A DNA stretch of 64,000 bases from Providencia heimbachae ATCC 35613 (GTDB lineage Bacteria > Pseudomonadota > Gammaproteobacteria > Enterobacterales > Enterobacteriaceae), in the NCBI RefSeq assembly GCF_001655055.1, contig NZ_LXEW01000003.1:1-64000 (forward strand), written 5' to 3'. Position numbers and translations under genes: made by a program. Positions 18,559 to 28,275 of the stretch are shown piece by piece (the first letter of the stretch is position 1; the number at the start of each line of letters is the position of its first letter). Under the pieces are notes generated by a model. It saw only the letters and a program-made list of their open reading frames with translations, was not told where the DNA came from and made no database searches.

Positions 18559-19914
18559 TCAGGGTGTTGTACTGGTGTTTAAAACGGGTGTGCGGTCATC
18601 TGATTGCGGTGATGTTGCTGTCCATCCTTGCCAAGAAAGCGGGATAAAGGCAACGGCAACCGCTAATAACGCGACGCCTGCAACATAGTAAGCAGGACCC
18701 ATATGTGATTGCTGTAACCATGCACCAGTTAAGATTGGTGTTAATCCACCGAAAATGGCATAGGCCACGTTATAAGCAAATGACAATCCGGAATAACGAA
18801 TCTCAGGTGGGAATGCACGGGTACTGACAATCGGCGTTGTGGCAATCGCACCAACGAAAAAGCCCATTAAACCATAGTTGAAAATTAACGTATTTGCGGC
18901 AATATCTGTCGATAAAGACGAGTAAAAATAGATAGCAGTAACGGCTAACCCACCCCATGACAAGGTCATTGATGTGCGAGTTCCTGTTTTATCGCCTAAC
19001 CAACCCCAGAAAATACAGCCGATAGTCAACATCAAGGTCGCGGCACAGTTGGCTTGTAGCGCAATATTACGGTCAATATTATAGACACCTTTTAAAACCA
19101 CATCAGGGGTCATCAAAATCGTCACCACAATCGCGGTGGATAACGACCACGTTAACGCTGCGGTGATCAAACACGCTTGTTTATGCGATCTAATCACTGT
19201 TTTTACTGGTAATTCTTGTGAAAGTGCTTTTTTTGCAGCTAATTCTTTGAATATTGGGGTCTCTTGTAAGAAGCGGCGTAAATAAACCGAGATAAAACCG
19301 AAGATGCCGCCCATGATAAAGGGAATACGCCAAGCAAAATCATGCACTTCTTGAGTTGTATAAGAACGCTCAATAATAATCGCGACAATAGAGCCCAGCA
19401 AAATCCCCCCAGTGATACCTGAGGTTAATGTGCCAACGCCTAGGCCATAGCGCTGTTTAGGTGTGTGCTCAGCAATAAATACCCAAGCCCCCGGCATTTC
19501 ACCGCCAATGGCCGCGCCTTGCATAATGCGCATTAACAATAACAATAATGGTGCCGCCGCACCGATAGTGGCATAAGTGGGTAAGAAACCAATAACAAAC
19601 GTTGGAAATGCCATCAAGAAAATACTTAAGGTAAACATTTTCTTACGGCCAATTTTATCACCGAAATGCGCCATGATAATACCGCCGAGTGGGCGAGCGA
19701 GATAACCCGCAGCAAACAAACCGAGTGTCGCCATTAGCGCGAGAAACTCATTATCTCCGGGGAAAAATAGTTGGGAAATAATTTTTGCGTAAAAGACGAA
19801 AATAACAAAATCATAAAATTCGAGAGTGCCACCTAAAGAGGATAACCCTAATGTTTTATAATCTTCTTTGCCCAATGGTCTTGCCGAGGGCTGGCCGGTT
19901 GTTTGCGATGTCAT
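18559..19914 (-). CDS. MFS transporter, metabolite:proton symporter (ProP/ShiA-like) family
   Basis: A 451-residue MFS permease with 12 predicted helices. Family marks are LGLSSLGGTLEFYDFVIFVFYA near the N-terminus, the loop motif GGIIMAHFGDKIGRKKMF between helices 2 and 3 and the long cytoplasmic loop FLQETPIFKEL typical of the MHS family (ProP, KgtP, ShiA, YhjE, YdfJ). The substrate cannot be read from sequence. Start ATG at 19914 is preferred to the longer frame at 19971: AAGGAT lies six bases upstream and the extra residues (RFISCRYYRVFHK) look non-coding. It is monocistronic with its own terminator. Confidence 0.83.
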   Translation of the reverse strand: MTSQTTGQPSARPLGKEDYKTLGLSSLGGTLEFYDFVIFVFYAKIISQLFFPGDNEFLALMATLGLFAAGYLARPLGGIIMAHFGDKIGRKKMFTLSIFLMAFPTFVIGFLPTYATIGAAAPLLLLLMRIMQGAAIGGEMPGAWVFIAEHTPKQRYGLGVGTLTSGITGGILLGSIVAIIIERSYTTQEVHDFAWRIPFIMGGIFGFISVYLRRFLQETPIFKELAAKKALSQELPVKTVIRSHKQACLITAALTWSLSTAIVVTILMTPDVVLKGVYNIDRNIALQANCAATLMLTIGCIFWGWLGDKTGTRTSMTLSWGGLAVTAIYFYSSLSTDIAANTLIFNYGLMGFFVGAIATTPIVSTRAFPPEIRYSGLSFAYNVAYAIFGGLTPILTGAWLQQSHMGPAYYVAGVALLAVAVAFIPLSWQGWTATSPQSDDRTPVLNTSTTP

Positions 19915-20466
19915 AATGCTATCCTTATGAAATACTCGATAATATCGACATGATATAAATCGAGATGACAAGCTGCTTTTACTTTAAATAAGTAATTAAT
20001 AATATTTGTGTGCAGATAAGGGGTATAAAACGTCGAATGGATTTACTTAATGAATACTAAGTTTAATACACTGTATCTTTTTGCATACCCTCATTTATAG
20101 CAGAAAGTTCTATATTCTGTAAACCTCAAGTCTTAAAACAAGAATAACATTCCTTTTAGTTTTCATTGGTAGGATATAACATCTAATGTAAAGATGAATA
20201 ACATGATATGATGTTAATAATATGGGTTTTGCAGAACATCGTATTTTAGGATTGGATATTTAAAGCCATTATTTATTTAATTAGGTGTATGCAGGCAGAG
20301 TAAAAAGGGTGATCTTTTTTTAATATAAGTGACTTTTGTCATGCAATAGGGTGACCACTTAATCTTTCTTTTTTCATGGTTAATCAGTTGATTTGTTGCT
20401 TATCTTTTGATTTTAAAAGGTAATAAAAGTTTAAAAATTACCTTTTTGACTTATTTTTAAGTTAAG
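19915..20466. other. Long AT-rich intergenic region before the bacteriocin operon
   Basis: About 550 bases with no supportable gene. It holds the promoter of the MHS transporter and ends in the SOS promoter. A sequence CTG-N10-CAT at 20082-20097 is a poor LexA-like match and is not called. No tRNA, IS end or attachment site was recognised to explain insertion of the bacteriocin. Confidence 0.5.
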
Positions 20467-20499
20467 TTTACATTTTGTTAACTGTGTTCTTATACAGTG
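20467..20499 (+). promoter_or_regulatory. SOS promoter of the bacteriocin operon with LexA box
   Basis: -35 TTTACA (20467-20472), 17-base spacer, -10 TTATAC (20490-20495). The 20-mer AACTGTGTTCTTATACAGTG (20480-20499) has the LexA core CTG-N10-CAG and covers the -10. This is the standard layout for colicin promoters, silenced by LexA and released by DNA damage. Only one box is seen; many colicin promoters have two overlapping ones. Confidence 0.87.
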
Positions 20500-20537
20500 T
20501 TTTAAAACGGAAATTTAATCAGGAAAAAGGATTTTTT

Positions 20538-22358
20538 ATGGTCAACGGTGATTCAAATGACAGTATGACTGTCTCTGGTAGCAGTGATAATGGTGGGAGA
20601 GGAACGGGTCCAGAAGGAAATGGGGATTCAGGTGGTAGTTATGGTGGTAGAGCTCGTGCGGTTAATTTTAGTAAAACACCTGAAAAACAAACGTTTGTAA
20701 ATCCTTATTTATTAACCATTCCCGCTAATCTCGCGATTATTGAAGGAACTTGGGGGGTAACCATTAATACGACGACGCTAACATCACCGTTAGGTCGTTT
20801 AGCCAGTTTACTGGAAAGTAGTTTGCCTATGGCTGGGCGTTTAGTTGGTATCGCTGGGGCGTTATTACCTACACGTATCGAACCTGACACCATTGATCCC
20901 GCTTTTCGGGAACACCAGCGGCAATTAGCTAATTTAGTCACTAATCAAAAATTACACAGCCAAACATATGCATTAACGGCACTTCCGGTTAGCATCGTGA
21001 CCGATATTCCAGCTAAAGATATTTCGCGCCAAAAAACGGTGTCTGTGAAAATTGCAGTAGAGCAAGTTGTTTCACCCGAAAAAAATAAAGTTACTCAGGC
21101 AATTATTAAAAGCCCTCAAACCATCAACGTAGTAAAAGCGAAGAAAACAGAGCGAACAGGGGTATATTCTGTCGATATTGCGCCAGGAAAGCCAGCGCTA
21201 CAAATTGGATTGAGCGATAAAAAACCGAGTAAATCGTTTAAAACCCCTTCTTATGACAATGTTAAGCCTGAATCGGTCATTTCGAGTACAACTTCTGAAA
21301 CATACCAAGGTATTGTTGATTTTGGTGATGATCATGCACCTATTTATATTTCCATTTCCAAAAGCCTGACTGTGGAAGAGGAAAAAAAAGCGATTGAGGA
21401 TGCGAAACAAAAAGAGCAGGAATATTTAGATACTCACCCCATTGCAGCCGCTGAGCGTGAACTTAGTGATGCAAAAAAAGCGCTAGATGATGCAAATAAG
21501 AATGTACAAAGTGAACAATTAGCACTAGATAATTTAAGAAATAGTGCGGAAGGACTCGCATTAAAAAATCCAGTAGCACATCCTATTACTTCGTCCTCTG
21601 CTGGTTTTGTTCATATACCCATTTATAGCGGTGGAGGCGCTAATTTTACTGCCACTGCAACGATTGATACGGTAGATAATCTTAATCAATTACTGCGAAA
21701 TGGTGGAAATACCTATGTTAATAGCGTATTGCAATGGGTTGAAATAACAGATCCGATCGAGGGCATAGAGCCTGATGGCATTAAGGTTGGCAATAGTATT
21801 AGAGAGGCAACTGTAGAGGAATATGACAAATTACGCCAACGTTTATTAAGCACAAAAAATAAAATTAAAGAAGCAGAGAAAAAGTTAGAAATAGCGTTAG
21901 AAACAAAGAAAAAAGCAGAAGCGAAAGAAAAGAAAGCGAAGGATAAAAAAGAGAAGGAAGAAAAGCGAAATAAACCCGGTACGGCGACGGGTAATGGTAA
22001 AAAGGTTGGTGATAAGTGGCTTAATGATGCAGGAAAGGAAAATGGAGTTCCAATTCCAGAACAAGTTGCTAACAAATTACGAGGTAAGAAATTCAAAACC
22101 TGTGATGATTTTCGAAAGAAATTTTGGGAAGCGGTATCTAAAGATCCGGTATTACGAAAACAATTTATTAAAGGTAACCAGAATCGCATGAGTAAAGGAT
22201 TAGCTCCGCGAGCTAGAAATAAAGGTACGGTTGGAGGGCGTCGTTCATTTGAAATACATCATGATACCCCAATTAGTGAAGGTGGTGAGGTTTATAATAT
22301 TGATAATCTGAGAATAGTTACGCCTAAACGGCATATTGATATTCATAGAGGTAAATAA
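20538..22358 (+). CDS. Colicin E2/E9-type DNase bacteriocin with divergent receptor-binding region
   Basis: A 606-residue secreted toxin. The last 130 residues (from [19 protein letters not shown] at about 477) closely follow the colicin E2/E9 HNH DNase; His574-His575, His599 and His603 have the exact spacing of the metal and catalytic histidines (H102/H103, H127, H131 of E9). Residues 1-40 are a flexible Gly/Ser-rich leader with DSMTV at 8-12, which resembles a TonB box. Residues 50-290 match the colicin translocation domain ([25 protein letters not shown]). The coiled coil (280-335, 426-477) is interrupted by about 90 unrelated residues. ATG at 20538 follows AAGGA; the longer frame from 20475 starts inside the LexA box. 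No lysis gene follows. Confidence 0.93.
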   Translation: MVNGDSNDSMTVSGSSDNGGRGTGPEGNGDSGGSYGGRARAVNFSKTPEKQTFVNPYLLTIPANLAIIEGTWGVTINTTTLTSPLGRLASLLESSLPMAGRLVGIAGALLPTRIEPDTIDPAFREHQRQLANLVTNQKLHSQTYALTALPVSIVTDIPAKDISRQKTVSVKIAVEQVVSPEKNKVTQAIIKSPQTINVVKAKKTERTGVYSVDIAPGKPALQIGLSDKKPSKSFKTPSYDNVKPESVISSTTSETYQGIVDFGDDHAPIYISISKSLTVEEEKKAIEDAKQKEQEYLDTHPIAAAERELSDAKKALDDANKNVQSEQLALDNLRNSAEGLALKNPVAHPITSSSAGFVHIPIYSGGGANFTATATIDTVDNLNQLLRNGGNTYVNSVLQWVEITDPIEGIEPDGIKVGNSIREATVEEYDKLRQRLLSTKNKIKEAEKKLEIALETKKKAEAKEKKAKDKKEKEEKRNKPGTATGNGKKVGDKWLNDAGKENGVPIPEQVANKLRGKKFKTCDDFRKKFWEAVSKDPVLRKQFIKGNQNRMSKGLAPRARNKGTVGGRRSFEIHHDTPISEGGEVYNIDNLRIVTPKRHIDIHRGK

Positions 22359-22360
22359 GC

Positions 22361-22618
22361 ATGAAACTGAAAAATAGTATAAGTGATTATACAGAAGCTG
22401 AATTTAAACAACTCATTGAAGCTATTATTAATTGTGAGGGTAACGAAAAAACACAAGATAATAATTTAGAACACTTTATTCGTATTACAGAGCATCCTGA
22501 TGGTTCAGACTTGATTTATTATCCTAATGATGGAGATGATGACTCACCTGCTGGGATTTTAAAAACGGTCAAAGAATGGCGCGCTAAAAATGGCAAACCA
22601 GGCTTTAAAAAGGGCTAA
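22361..22618 (+). CDS. Cognate colicin E-type immunity protein (Im2/Im9 family), copy 1
   Basis: An 85-residue acidic four-helix protein that binds and inactivates the DNase domain in the producer. It starts two bases after the toxin stop, with GAGG nine bases upstream, so the pair is co-translated. [17 protein letters not shown] and [22 protein letters not shown] are near-identical to Im9; the conserved helix-III anchor is Asp-Leu-Ile-Tyr-Tyr. The variable helix II (about 22-42, [20 protein letters not shown]) decides which DNase is bound and is unlike copy 2. Position directly after the toxin makes this the cognate protein. Confidence 0.93.
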   Translation: MKLKNSISDYTEAEFKQLIEAIINCEGNEKTQDNNLEHFIRITEHPDGSDLIYYPNDGDDDSPAGILKTVKEWRAKNGKPGFKKG

Positions 22619-22625
22619 ATGTTTT
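22568..22625 (+). repeat. 58-bp direct repeat, copy 1 (3' end of first immunity gene)
   Basis: Identical over all 58 bases to 22912-22969. It covers the last 16 codons ([16 protein letters not shown]), the stop and seven bases beyond. Identity at third-codon positions and past the stop, while the rest of the two genes has diverged, indicates recombination or gene conversion between them. Confidence 0.95.
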
Positions 22626-22646
22626 TAATGGATTAGTATAGTAGAA

Positions 22647-22696
22647 GAACATCAATAACTTATTGCAGAGTTATTGATGTTCACAAAGGTAAATAA
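22647..22696 (+). pseudogene. Remnant of a second DNase colicin 3' end, with a 14-bp hairpin
   Basis: Bases 22673-22696 encode IDVHKGK-stop, matching the last residues IDIHRGK-stop of the intact toxin, and as there the stop is followed after two bases by the immunity ATG. Similarity to the toxin end continues through the ribosome-binding site into the gene. The same bases form one arm of a perfect hairpin, GAACATCAATAACT (22647-22660) with AGTTATTGATGTTC (22669-22682). Inference: the second immunity gene was captured together with the tail of its own toxin gene. Confidence 0.65.
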
Positions 22697-22698
22697 TT

Positions 22699-22962
22699 AT
22701 GGAACTGAAAAATAACATTAATGATTATGCAGAAATTGAATTTATTGAGTTCCTGAATGAAATTTATAAAGAAAATATCGCTGAGACAGATGATAAGTTG
22801 GATATTTTATTAAACCACTTTGAGAAGATAACAGAGCATCCAGAGGGTACTGATTTGATTTATTATGCTAAATCAGATGCTGAAAGCACTCCAACAGCAA
22901 TTACTAAAATAGTCAAAGAATGGCGCGCTAAAAATGGCAAACCAGGCTTTAAAAAGGGCTAA
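22699..22962 (+). CDS. Second colicin E-type immunity protein
   Basis: 87 residues, same fold and conserved ends as the first (ELKNNINDYAEIEFIEFL; EHPEGTDLIYYA), but helix II (IYKENIAETDDKLDILLNHFEKI) and the loop after Tyr-Tyr differ clearly, so it should recognise a different DNase colicin. AAAGG lies nine bases before the ATG. It is expected to be transcribed from the SOS promoter and possibly a weak constitutive one. Orphan or second immunity genes are known in E-colicin plasmids and protect against a rival toxin. Confidence 0.9.
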   Translation: MELKNNINDYAEIEFIEFLNEIYKENIAETDDKLDILLNHFEKITEHPEGTDLIYYAKSDAESTPTAITKIVKEWRAKNGKPGFKKG

Positions 22963-22969
22963 ATGTTTT
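22912..22969 (+). repeat. 58-bp direct repeat, copy 2 (3' end of second immunity gene)
   Basis: Second copy of the perfect repeat described at 22568-22625, in the same frame and with the same relation to the stop codon. Confidence 0.95.
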
Positions 22970-23015
22970 ATTAAATGGTGTGCTCAACCCAATTGCTGAG
23001 CACACCGAGAAAAGA

Positions 23016-24476
23016 TTAAACCAAGAAGATAGTGGCGAGACCGAGGAAAATAAAGAAACCGCCGGTATCGGTAATGGCGGTGATCATCACACTTGAACCA
23101 ATAGCGGGGTCTTTGCCCATTTTTATCATAATAAATGGAATAATGACGCCCATAATGGCGGCCATTAATAGGTTAAGAACCATCGCCAGCGTCATCACAC
23201 CGCCCATGGCAAGGTCACCATAGAGGAAGTAAGTCACAACTCCCATTATTCCCCCCCAGACGACACCATTAATTAAGGCGACACCCAGCTCCCTTAGAAG
23301 TAAGAAAGAAAAACTGCCGTTCTGAATTTGGTGTAGGGCAATCGCTCGGACAATCATGGTGATGGTTTGGTTACCGGTGTTACCCCCAATTCCTGCCACA
23401 ATAGGCATTAAAGCGGCTAACGCGACAAGTTGGGAAATGGTGTCTTCAAAAACACCGATAACACGAGAGGCTACAAATGCGGTACATAGATTGATAGCAA
23501 GCCAAGTCCAACGTGTTTTAACGGCTTTCCCTACAGGAGAAAATATATCCTCATCAGGGCTTACCCCCCCCATACGACGAATACTGTTATCATTTTCCTC
23601 GTTCATGTTATCAACGATATCTTCAACCGTGAGTCGTCCCATCAAAAGACCATTGCTGTCGACGACAGCGGCGGAGATTAAGTCATAACGTTCGAACGCA
23701 CTTGCTGCATCTTCCCCTTTTTCGTCGGGTAGGAAGGTCACGGTATCTGCTTTCATGACATCTTTGACAATTTTTTCAGGGGACTGCGTTAAAATTGTAG
23801 TAAGAGGAAGTTCCCCTTGAATATAGTTATTGTTATCGACAACGAAAATTTTATCCGTTGCTTCGGGGATTTTTCCACGTTGGCGTAGGTAGCGCTGAAC
23901 AGTTTTTAACGTAACATTGGGGCGAACGGTGACAAACTCAAAATCCATCATTTGGCCGACGCTGTCTTTGGCATACTGCAAGACTTCACGAATGCGGCTT
24001 CTAAGGCTTGGGTCTAAATACGTCAGCAATCGGCGCATGGTATCGCGAGGTAAATGCTCTGCGATATAAGCTTGCTCATCCACATGTAAGTTTGCAACAG
24101 CGCGCAAAAGCTCTCGGTCGGACATATCTTTGATTAAGCTATCCCAAACAGAGACAGAGGCTTCGACGAGAACTTCACCGCGATCGTTGTTGTCCACGAG
24201 ACGCCACAAGGCGAGACGTTCATCATAAGGCAACATTTCAAGAATATCGGCGATATCCGCAGTATGTAGGTCTAGAAGTAATTCTTTTACAGTATTGATT
24301 TTTTCACTAAATGCTTTGTCATCAATACCGATGTGTTGATCTTGTTCTACAAGAGCATGGACGAACTCTTCGTCATCCAAAAATATCGACAGGATCTGCT
24401 GGCGGATATGCGCCAACTTTTGAGAATGCGGATTAACTGTTGAAGCCGCATCGGTAGAAAAAGCATGTTGTGACAT
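23016..24476 (-). CDS. mgtE: MgtE-family magnesium transporter
   Basis: A 486-residue inner-membrane Mg2+ channel. Order: superhelical N domain (about 20-160; DLHTADIADILEMLP), paired CBS domains (about 165-290; VGQMMDFEFVTVRP, VKDVMKADTVTFLPDE), then five membrane helices with the pore motif PIVAGIGGNTGNQTITMIVRA. Closing of the pore when cytosolic Mg2+ is high is known for the family. The ATG lies after TTAAGGAT. It converges on the second immunity gene with only 53 bases between, so the bacteriocin operon is inserted tightly against core genes. Single-gene transcript. Confidence 0.93.
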   Translation of the reverse strand: MSQHAFSTDAASTVNPHSQKLAHIRQQILSIFLDDEEFVHALVEQDQHIGIDDKAFSEKINTVKELLLDLHTADIADILEMLPYDERLALWRLVDNNDRGEVLVEASVSVWDSLIKDMSDRELLRAVANLHVDEQAYIAEHLPRDTMRRLLTYLDPSLRSRIREVLQYAKDSVGQMMDFEFVTVRPNVTLKTVQRYLRQRGKIPEATDKIFVVDNNNYIQGELPLTTILTQSPEKIVKDVMKADTVTFLPDEKGEDAASAFERYDLISAAVVDSNGLLMGRLTVEDIVDNMNEENDNSIRRMGGVSPDEDIFSPVGKAVKTRWTWLAINLCTAFVASRVIGVFEDTISQLVALAALMPIVAGIGGNTGNQTITMIVRAIALHQIQNGSFSFLLLRELGVALINGVVWGGIMGVVTYFLYGDLAMGGVMTLAMVLNLLMAAIMGVIIPFIMIKMGKDPAIGSSVMITAITDTGGFFIFLGLATIFLV

Positions 24477-24621
24477 TTTAATCCTTAAAACAAATAAGAG
24501 CGCTTAACGCGCTTTTAAATTAATTCGCCTGCGAGCGACGAAACATCCTGCCGCTATTGTCCCTTATCTCAGATATTTATCAAATCGAATGGCGAAATAA
24601 TAAAGGTCATAGCAGCCGCAT

Positions 24622-26151
24622 TTATTCATTTTCAGCACATATTTTTAATTCCCAGCCTGGGACATCCTCCCAGTAGCCACTCTCTTTTTCAAGGTCAAGT
24701 AGCATAAGGGCGTTTCGTGTCAGATATTCTGCAGGCAAAAAGAGTGTCCAGTTACCTTCATCAGTTTCTATTCTTAAAGATGAGGGGGTGGTGGTTGATT
24801 GTCTTTGGTTATTTAATAGTACTGACAGCCGTAAAATTTGAATTAACGGCATAAACTGTTTTTTCTTAAATAGATTAAACTTTGGAATATCATCATATTT
24901 AATGGCGCGACGATGATTACGAACCAACGTCGCTAAGAGTAATTGTTGCTCTTGATTAAATCCCGGTAAATTGGTGTGTTGCAAAATATAAGCAGAATGA
25001 CGATGCATACCACTAAGATTAATACTTAAACCCACCTCATGGAGCATGACTGCCCAGATTAAAATAGATTCAAGTTGTGGATTCAGTTGTTTAGGGTTTT
25101 GCTTTCCCCATTGATAATAGAGCTCTTCCATGGTTTTCAGTACACGTTTTGCTTGCTCTCTATCAATATTATAGTGTTCTGCAAGACTAAGGGCGGTGCG
25201 TTGTCGAATATCTTGATGGCGAAAACGACCTTCCATTTCATACAAAACACCTTCGCGTAATGCACCATCAGACAAGCGTAATTCTTTGATATCTAATGAA
25301 TCAAATACCGCAATTAAAATGGCTAAACCCGGCACAAAAACTTGCTTCCGTTCATTGGATAGCCCTGGAATACTTAAGGCTGCAAATGATTTATATTTCA
25401 ATACCATTTGCTTGATTTTTTCGAGTCGTTCCCGAGTGATAACGCCATCTCTTTCGTCCATTTCAAGTAAAACAGCATGAGCCGCTTTAATGGTGCCTGA
25501 TGCGCCCATGGCGACATCCCAGCGTTGTTTTTTAAATGAAATAGCGGCATTTTCCAGCTTTAAGCAAGCGGCAAGATAGGCACGATTGAAATTTTCTGGT
25601 GAGATACTTTCATTGGGGAAATAGGTACGAGCAAAACTCACGCAACCCATTCGACGACTTTCAATTAATAAAGGTTCAAACTTTTCACCGATCACTAACT
25701 CAGTTGAACCACCGCCAATATCGATGACTAATTTGCGGCCTTTTTCTGGTTGGGTATGTTCAACGCCCATAAAAATTAAACGCGCTTCTTCTTGGCCTGA
25801 AATAATTTCAATTGGGTAGGGGATGATGGCTTTAGCGCGCTGCAAAAAATCTTTTACATTGGTTGCCACTCGCAATGAGTGCGTGCCGACGATACAGACA
25901 TTTTCAGGTGAGAAACCTTGTAAGCGCTCAGCGAAAAGCGCTAAACAGGCAAGGCCTCTTTCCATGGCTTCTTCACTTAATTCATTGGTTTCACTCAGAC
26001 CATCGGCAAGATGGACACGCTTTTTTAAACGCGTGAGGACTTGTAATGCACCGTTAACGATACGTGCAATGACCATATGAAAGCTGTTAGATCCCAAGTC
26101 AATAGCCGCAATTTCTTGAGGTCTTGGGGTAGAGGTAGTGGTTATTGGCAT
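24622..26151 (-). CDS. ppx: Ppx, exopolyphosphatase
   Basis: Processively removes terminal phosphate from polyphosphate; 509 residues, as in E. coli (513). ASKHA-fold N-terminal half with [18 protein letters not shown] (phosphate loop), [11 protein letters not shown] (second phosphate loop), and the catalytic Glu in [10 protein letters not shown]; the C-terminal half is the HD-like helical domain (ALSLAEHYN...[10 protein letters not shown]-type helices). It follows ppk after four bases in the same direction, the usual ppk-ppx operon. Confidence 0.95.
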   Translation of the reverse strand: MPITTTSTPRPQEIAAIDLGSNSFHMVIARIVNGALQVLTRLKKRVHLADGLSETNELSEEAMERGLACLALFAERLQGFSPENVCIVGTHSLRVATNVKDFLQRAKAIIPYPIEIISGQEEARLIFMGVEHTQPEKGRKLVIDIGGGSTELVIGEKFEPLLIESRRMGCVSFARTYFPNESISPENFNRAYLAACLKLENAAISFKKQRWDVAMGASGTIKAAHAVLLEMDERDGVITRERLEKIKQMVLKYKSFAALSIPGLSNERKQVFVPGLAILIAVFDSLDIKELRLSDGALREGVLYEMEGRFRHQDIRQRTALSLAEHYNIDREQAKRVLKTMEELYYQWGKQNPKQLNPQLESILIWAVMLHEVGLSINLSGMHRHSAYILQHTNLPGFNQEQQLLLATLVRNHRRAIKYDDIPKFNLFKKKQFMPLIQILRLSVLLNNQRQSTTTPSSLRIETDEGNWTLFLPAEYLTRNALMLLDLEKESGYWEDVPGWELKICAENE

Positions 26152-26155
26152 AGTA

Positions 26156-28225
26156 TCAAGCTCTGGTATCCGGCGTTTCGAGTGACTTCAAATAATCATA
26201 TACAGCAAGTTGGGCGCGAATTTTGCGCTTATTACCGCGGGGAACATAATGATTACTTAAATCTTTGTCAACATAACGCGCTTTTACAGTATCGTTAAAT
26301 TGCAGTTCAAGGATATCTAAAACAACTTGTTTGAGGCGAGGATCAACGAGACGAACAGCGACTTCAATACGATAGTCAATGTTACGAGTCATCCAATCAG
26401 CAGAAGAAATAAAGACTTGTTCATCACCAGCATTCGAGAAGACATAGACACGATCATGCTCTAAGAAACGGTCAACAATACTGGTGACTTGAATATTTTC
26501 GCTATACCCTTGTTGTCCAGTGACTAAAGAACACATTCCACGCACTAATAAGCGGATTTTAACCCCTGCATTTGATGCATCATAAAGTTTGTCTGTTAAT
26601 TCCTTATCAACCAAATTATTTATTTTTAATGTAATGCCGCTAGGCAAACCCGCGAGGGCATTTTCGATCTCTTGGTCGATAAGTTGATTTAATTTGGTGC
26701 GTGTATTTTGTGGTGAAACCATCAAATTATTAAAGCTCACCGGGCGATATGGATTTTCAATAAAATTAAATACGCGTCGAACCTCATTGGTGATTTCTTC
26801 ATTTGCGGTAAGTAATGAATAGTCAGTGTAAAGGCGGGCAGTTTTTTCGTTAAAATTACCGGTTCCAATGTGGGCATAGCGGATGATTTCGCCATTTTCC
26901 ATGCGTGAAATAATAAATAATTTGGCGTGAATTTTAAGTCCCGGCGCAGAGAAAATAACATGTACGCCCGCTTCCGTGAGTCTTTTTGCCCAATGAATAT
27001 TCGCGGCTTCATCGAAGCGTGCTTGTAATTCCACGACAACAGTGACTTTTTTACCGTTATGCGCAGCATGGATCACGGAATCAATGATGCGAGAATCTTT
27101 GGCAACGCGATAAATATTAATTTTTATTGACAACACATTCGGGTCAAAAGAAGCTTGCCTGAGTAATTCTAATGTATGTTCAAAGGTGTAATAAGGGTAA
27201 TAAAGTAGAACATCACGTTCACGAATTGCATCAAAACCATTACGGAAATTATCAAACCAGCGGTGACGTAATCGTGGTAATGGCTTATTTAATAAGTATT
27301 TACTTCCTTCATTTGGGAAATTAATAAAATCTTTAAAGTTATGATAACGGCCACCGGCAATCACCGAGTCATCGTTGGATAACCCCAATTTTTCACGTAG
27401 CAATGCAACCATTTCATCAGGCATATCACGTTGATAAACAAAACGCACAGGCTCTGCGGTTAGGCGCTGTTTCAAGGTTGATGACATGATTTCAAGTAAA
27501 CTGGATTCCATTTCTGTTGCAATATCATATTCTGCATCACGGGTCATTTTCATTGAGTAGGCGTTTAATTCGTCGTAGTCGAAAAAGCCTTTGAAAATTT
27601 CATCAAGGGTATAACGCAAAATGTTATCAATTAGCACCATTGATTTGCGACGTTTTGGCATTTCCGGGGGAAGATTCACAAAACGTGGCACTTTATCTGA
27701 AGGGATCTCGAGTAACGCATACTGAACCTTGCTGCTATTGATAATTTCAACAGCGAGATAGGTATAGTCATCTTTTAAAAATTCGACTAAATCCGTATCA
27801 GGATTAATTAATATCGGTGTGATGTGCTGGCGTAAATTCTGCCGAAAATATTGGCGTAGCCAAATTTGTTGACGCGGTGAAATTTGCCGTTCATTAATTA
27901 AAAAGATTTGATTACGAGCCATTTCAAGCAGGAGGTCATTGTATAAAACGTCAAACTCTTGTTCTTGTTTGGCAACTTTAGATTGAATGCGTTTGAGCAA
28001 GTGGCGTGAACTACTTGCCGAGCCACGTTCTTCATTAATTAGGATCCGACGTTTTACATCCGCAAAACGCACCTTATAAAATTCATCCAAATTATTGGAA
28101 TAAATGCCCAAAAAACGCATTCGCTCAATAAGAGGGTTACGCTTATCCGCTGCTTCTTGTAAAACACGCTCGTTAAAAGCCAGCCAGCTTAACTCTTTTT
28201 CATGATAGAGACGTTCTTGGGACAT
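26156..28225 (-). CDS. ppk: Ppk1, polyphosphate kinase
   Basis: Membrane-associated enzyme making polyphosphate from ATP; 689 residues (E. coli 688). Starts [21 protein letters not shown]; the two phospholipase-D-like HKD halves carry the active-site histidines, in [10 protein letters not shown] (autophosphorylated His, about 435) and around [24 protein letters not shown]. First gene of ppk-ppx. No Pho box could be recognised upstream. Internal open frames on the same strand are shadows. Confidence 0.96.
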   Translation of the reverse strand: MSQERLYHEKELSWLAFNERVLQEAADKRNPLIERMRFLGIYSNNLDEFYKVRFADVKRRILINEERGSASSSRHLLKRIQSKVAKQEQEFDVLYNDLLLEMARNQIFLINERQISPRQQIWLRQYFRQNLRQHITPILINPDTDLVEFLKDDYTYLAVEIINSSKVQYALLEIPSDKVPRFVNLPPEMPKRRKSMVLIDNILRYTLDEIFKGFFDYDELNAYSMKMTRDAEYDIATEMESSLLEIMSSTLKQRLTAEPVRFVYQRDMPDEMVALLREKLGLSNDDSVIAGGRYHNFKDFINFPNEGSKYLLNKPLPRLRHRWFDNFRNGFDAIRERDVLLYYPYYTFEHTLELLRQASFDPNVLSIKINIYRVAKDSRIIDSVIHAAHNGKKVTVVVELQARFDEAANIHWAKRLTEAGVHVIFSAPGLKIHAKLFIISRMENGEIIRYAHIGTGNFNEKTARLYTDYSLLTANEEITNEVRRVFNFIENPYRPVSFNNLMVSPQNTRTKLNQLIDQEIENALAGLPSGITLKINNLVDKELTDKLYDASNAGVKIRLLVRGMCSLVTGQQGYSENIQVTSIVDRFLEHDRVYVFSNAGDEQVFISSADWMTRNIDYRIEVAVRLVDPRLKQVVLDILELQFNDTVKARYVDKDLSNHYVPRGNKRKIRAQLAVYDYLKSLETPDTRA

Positions 28226-28275
28226 TGTTGCTCCGTAATGGGATCATTTTATAACGATGGATTAATCTACCCTTA

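Noticed and set aside
20082-20097. Second LexA box upstream of the bacteriocin
   Set aside because: CTG-N10-CAT lacks the final G and lies 400 bases upstream with no promoter near it.
20475-20537. Longer TTG-started version of the bacteriocin
   Set aside because: The extra codons overlap the -10 and LexA box, so they cannot be transcribed; the ATG at 20538 has AAGGA and fits the Gly-rich colicin start.
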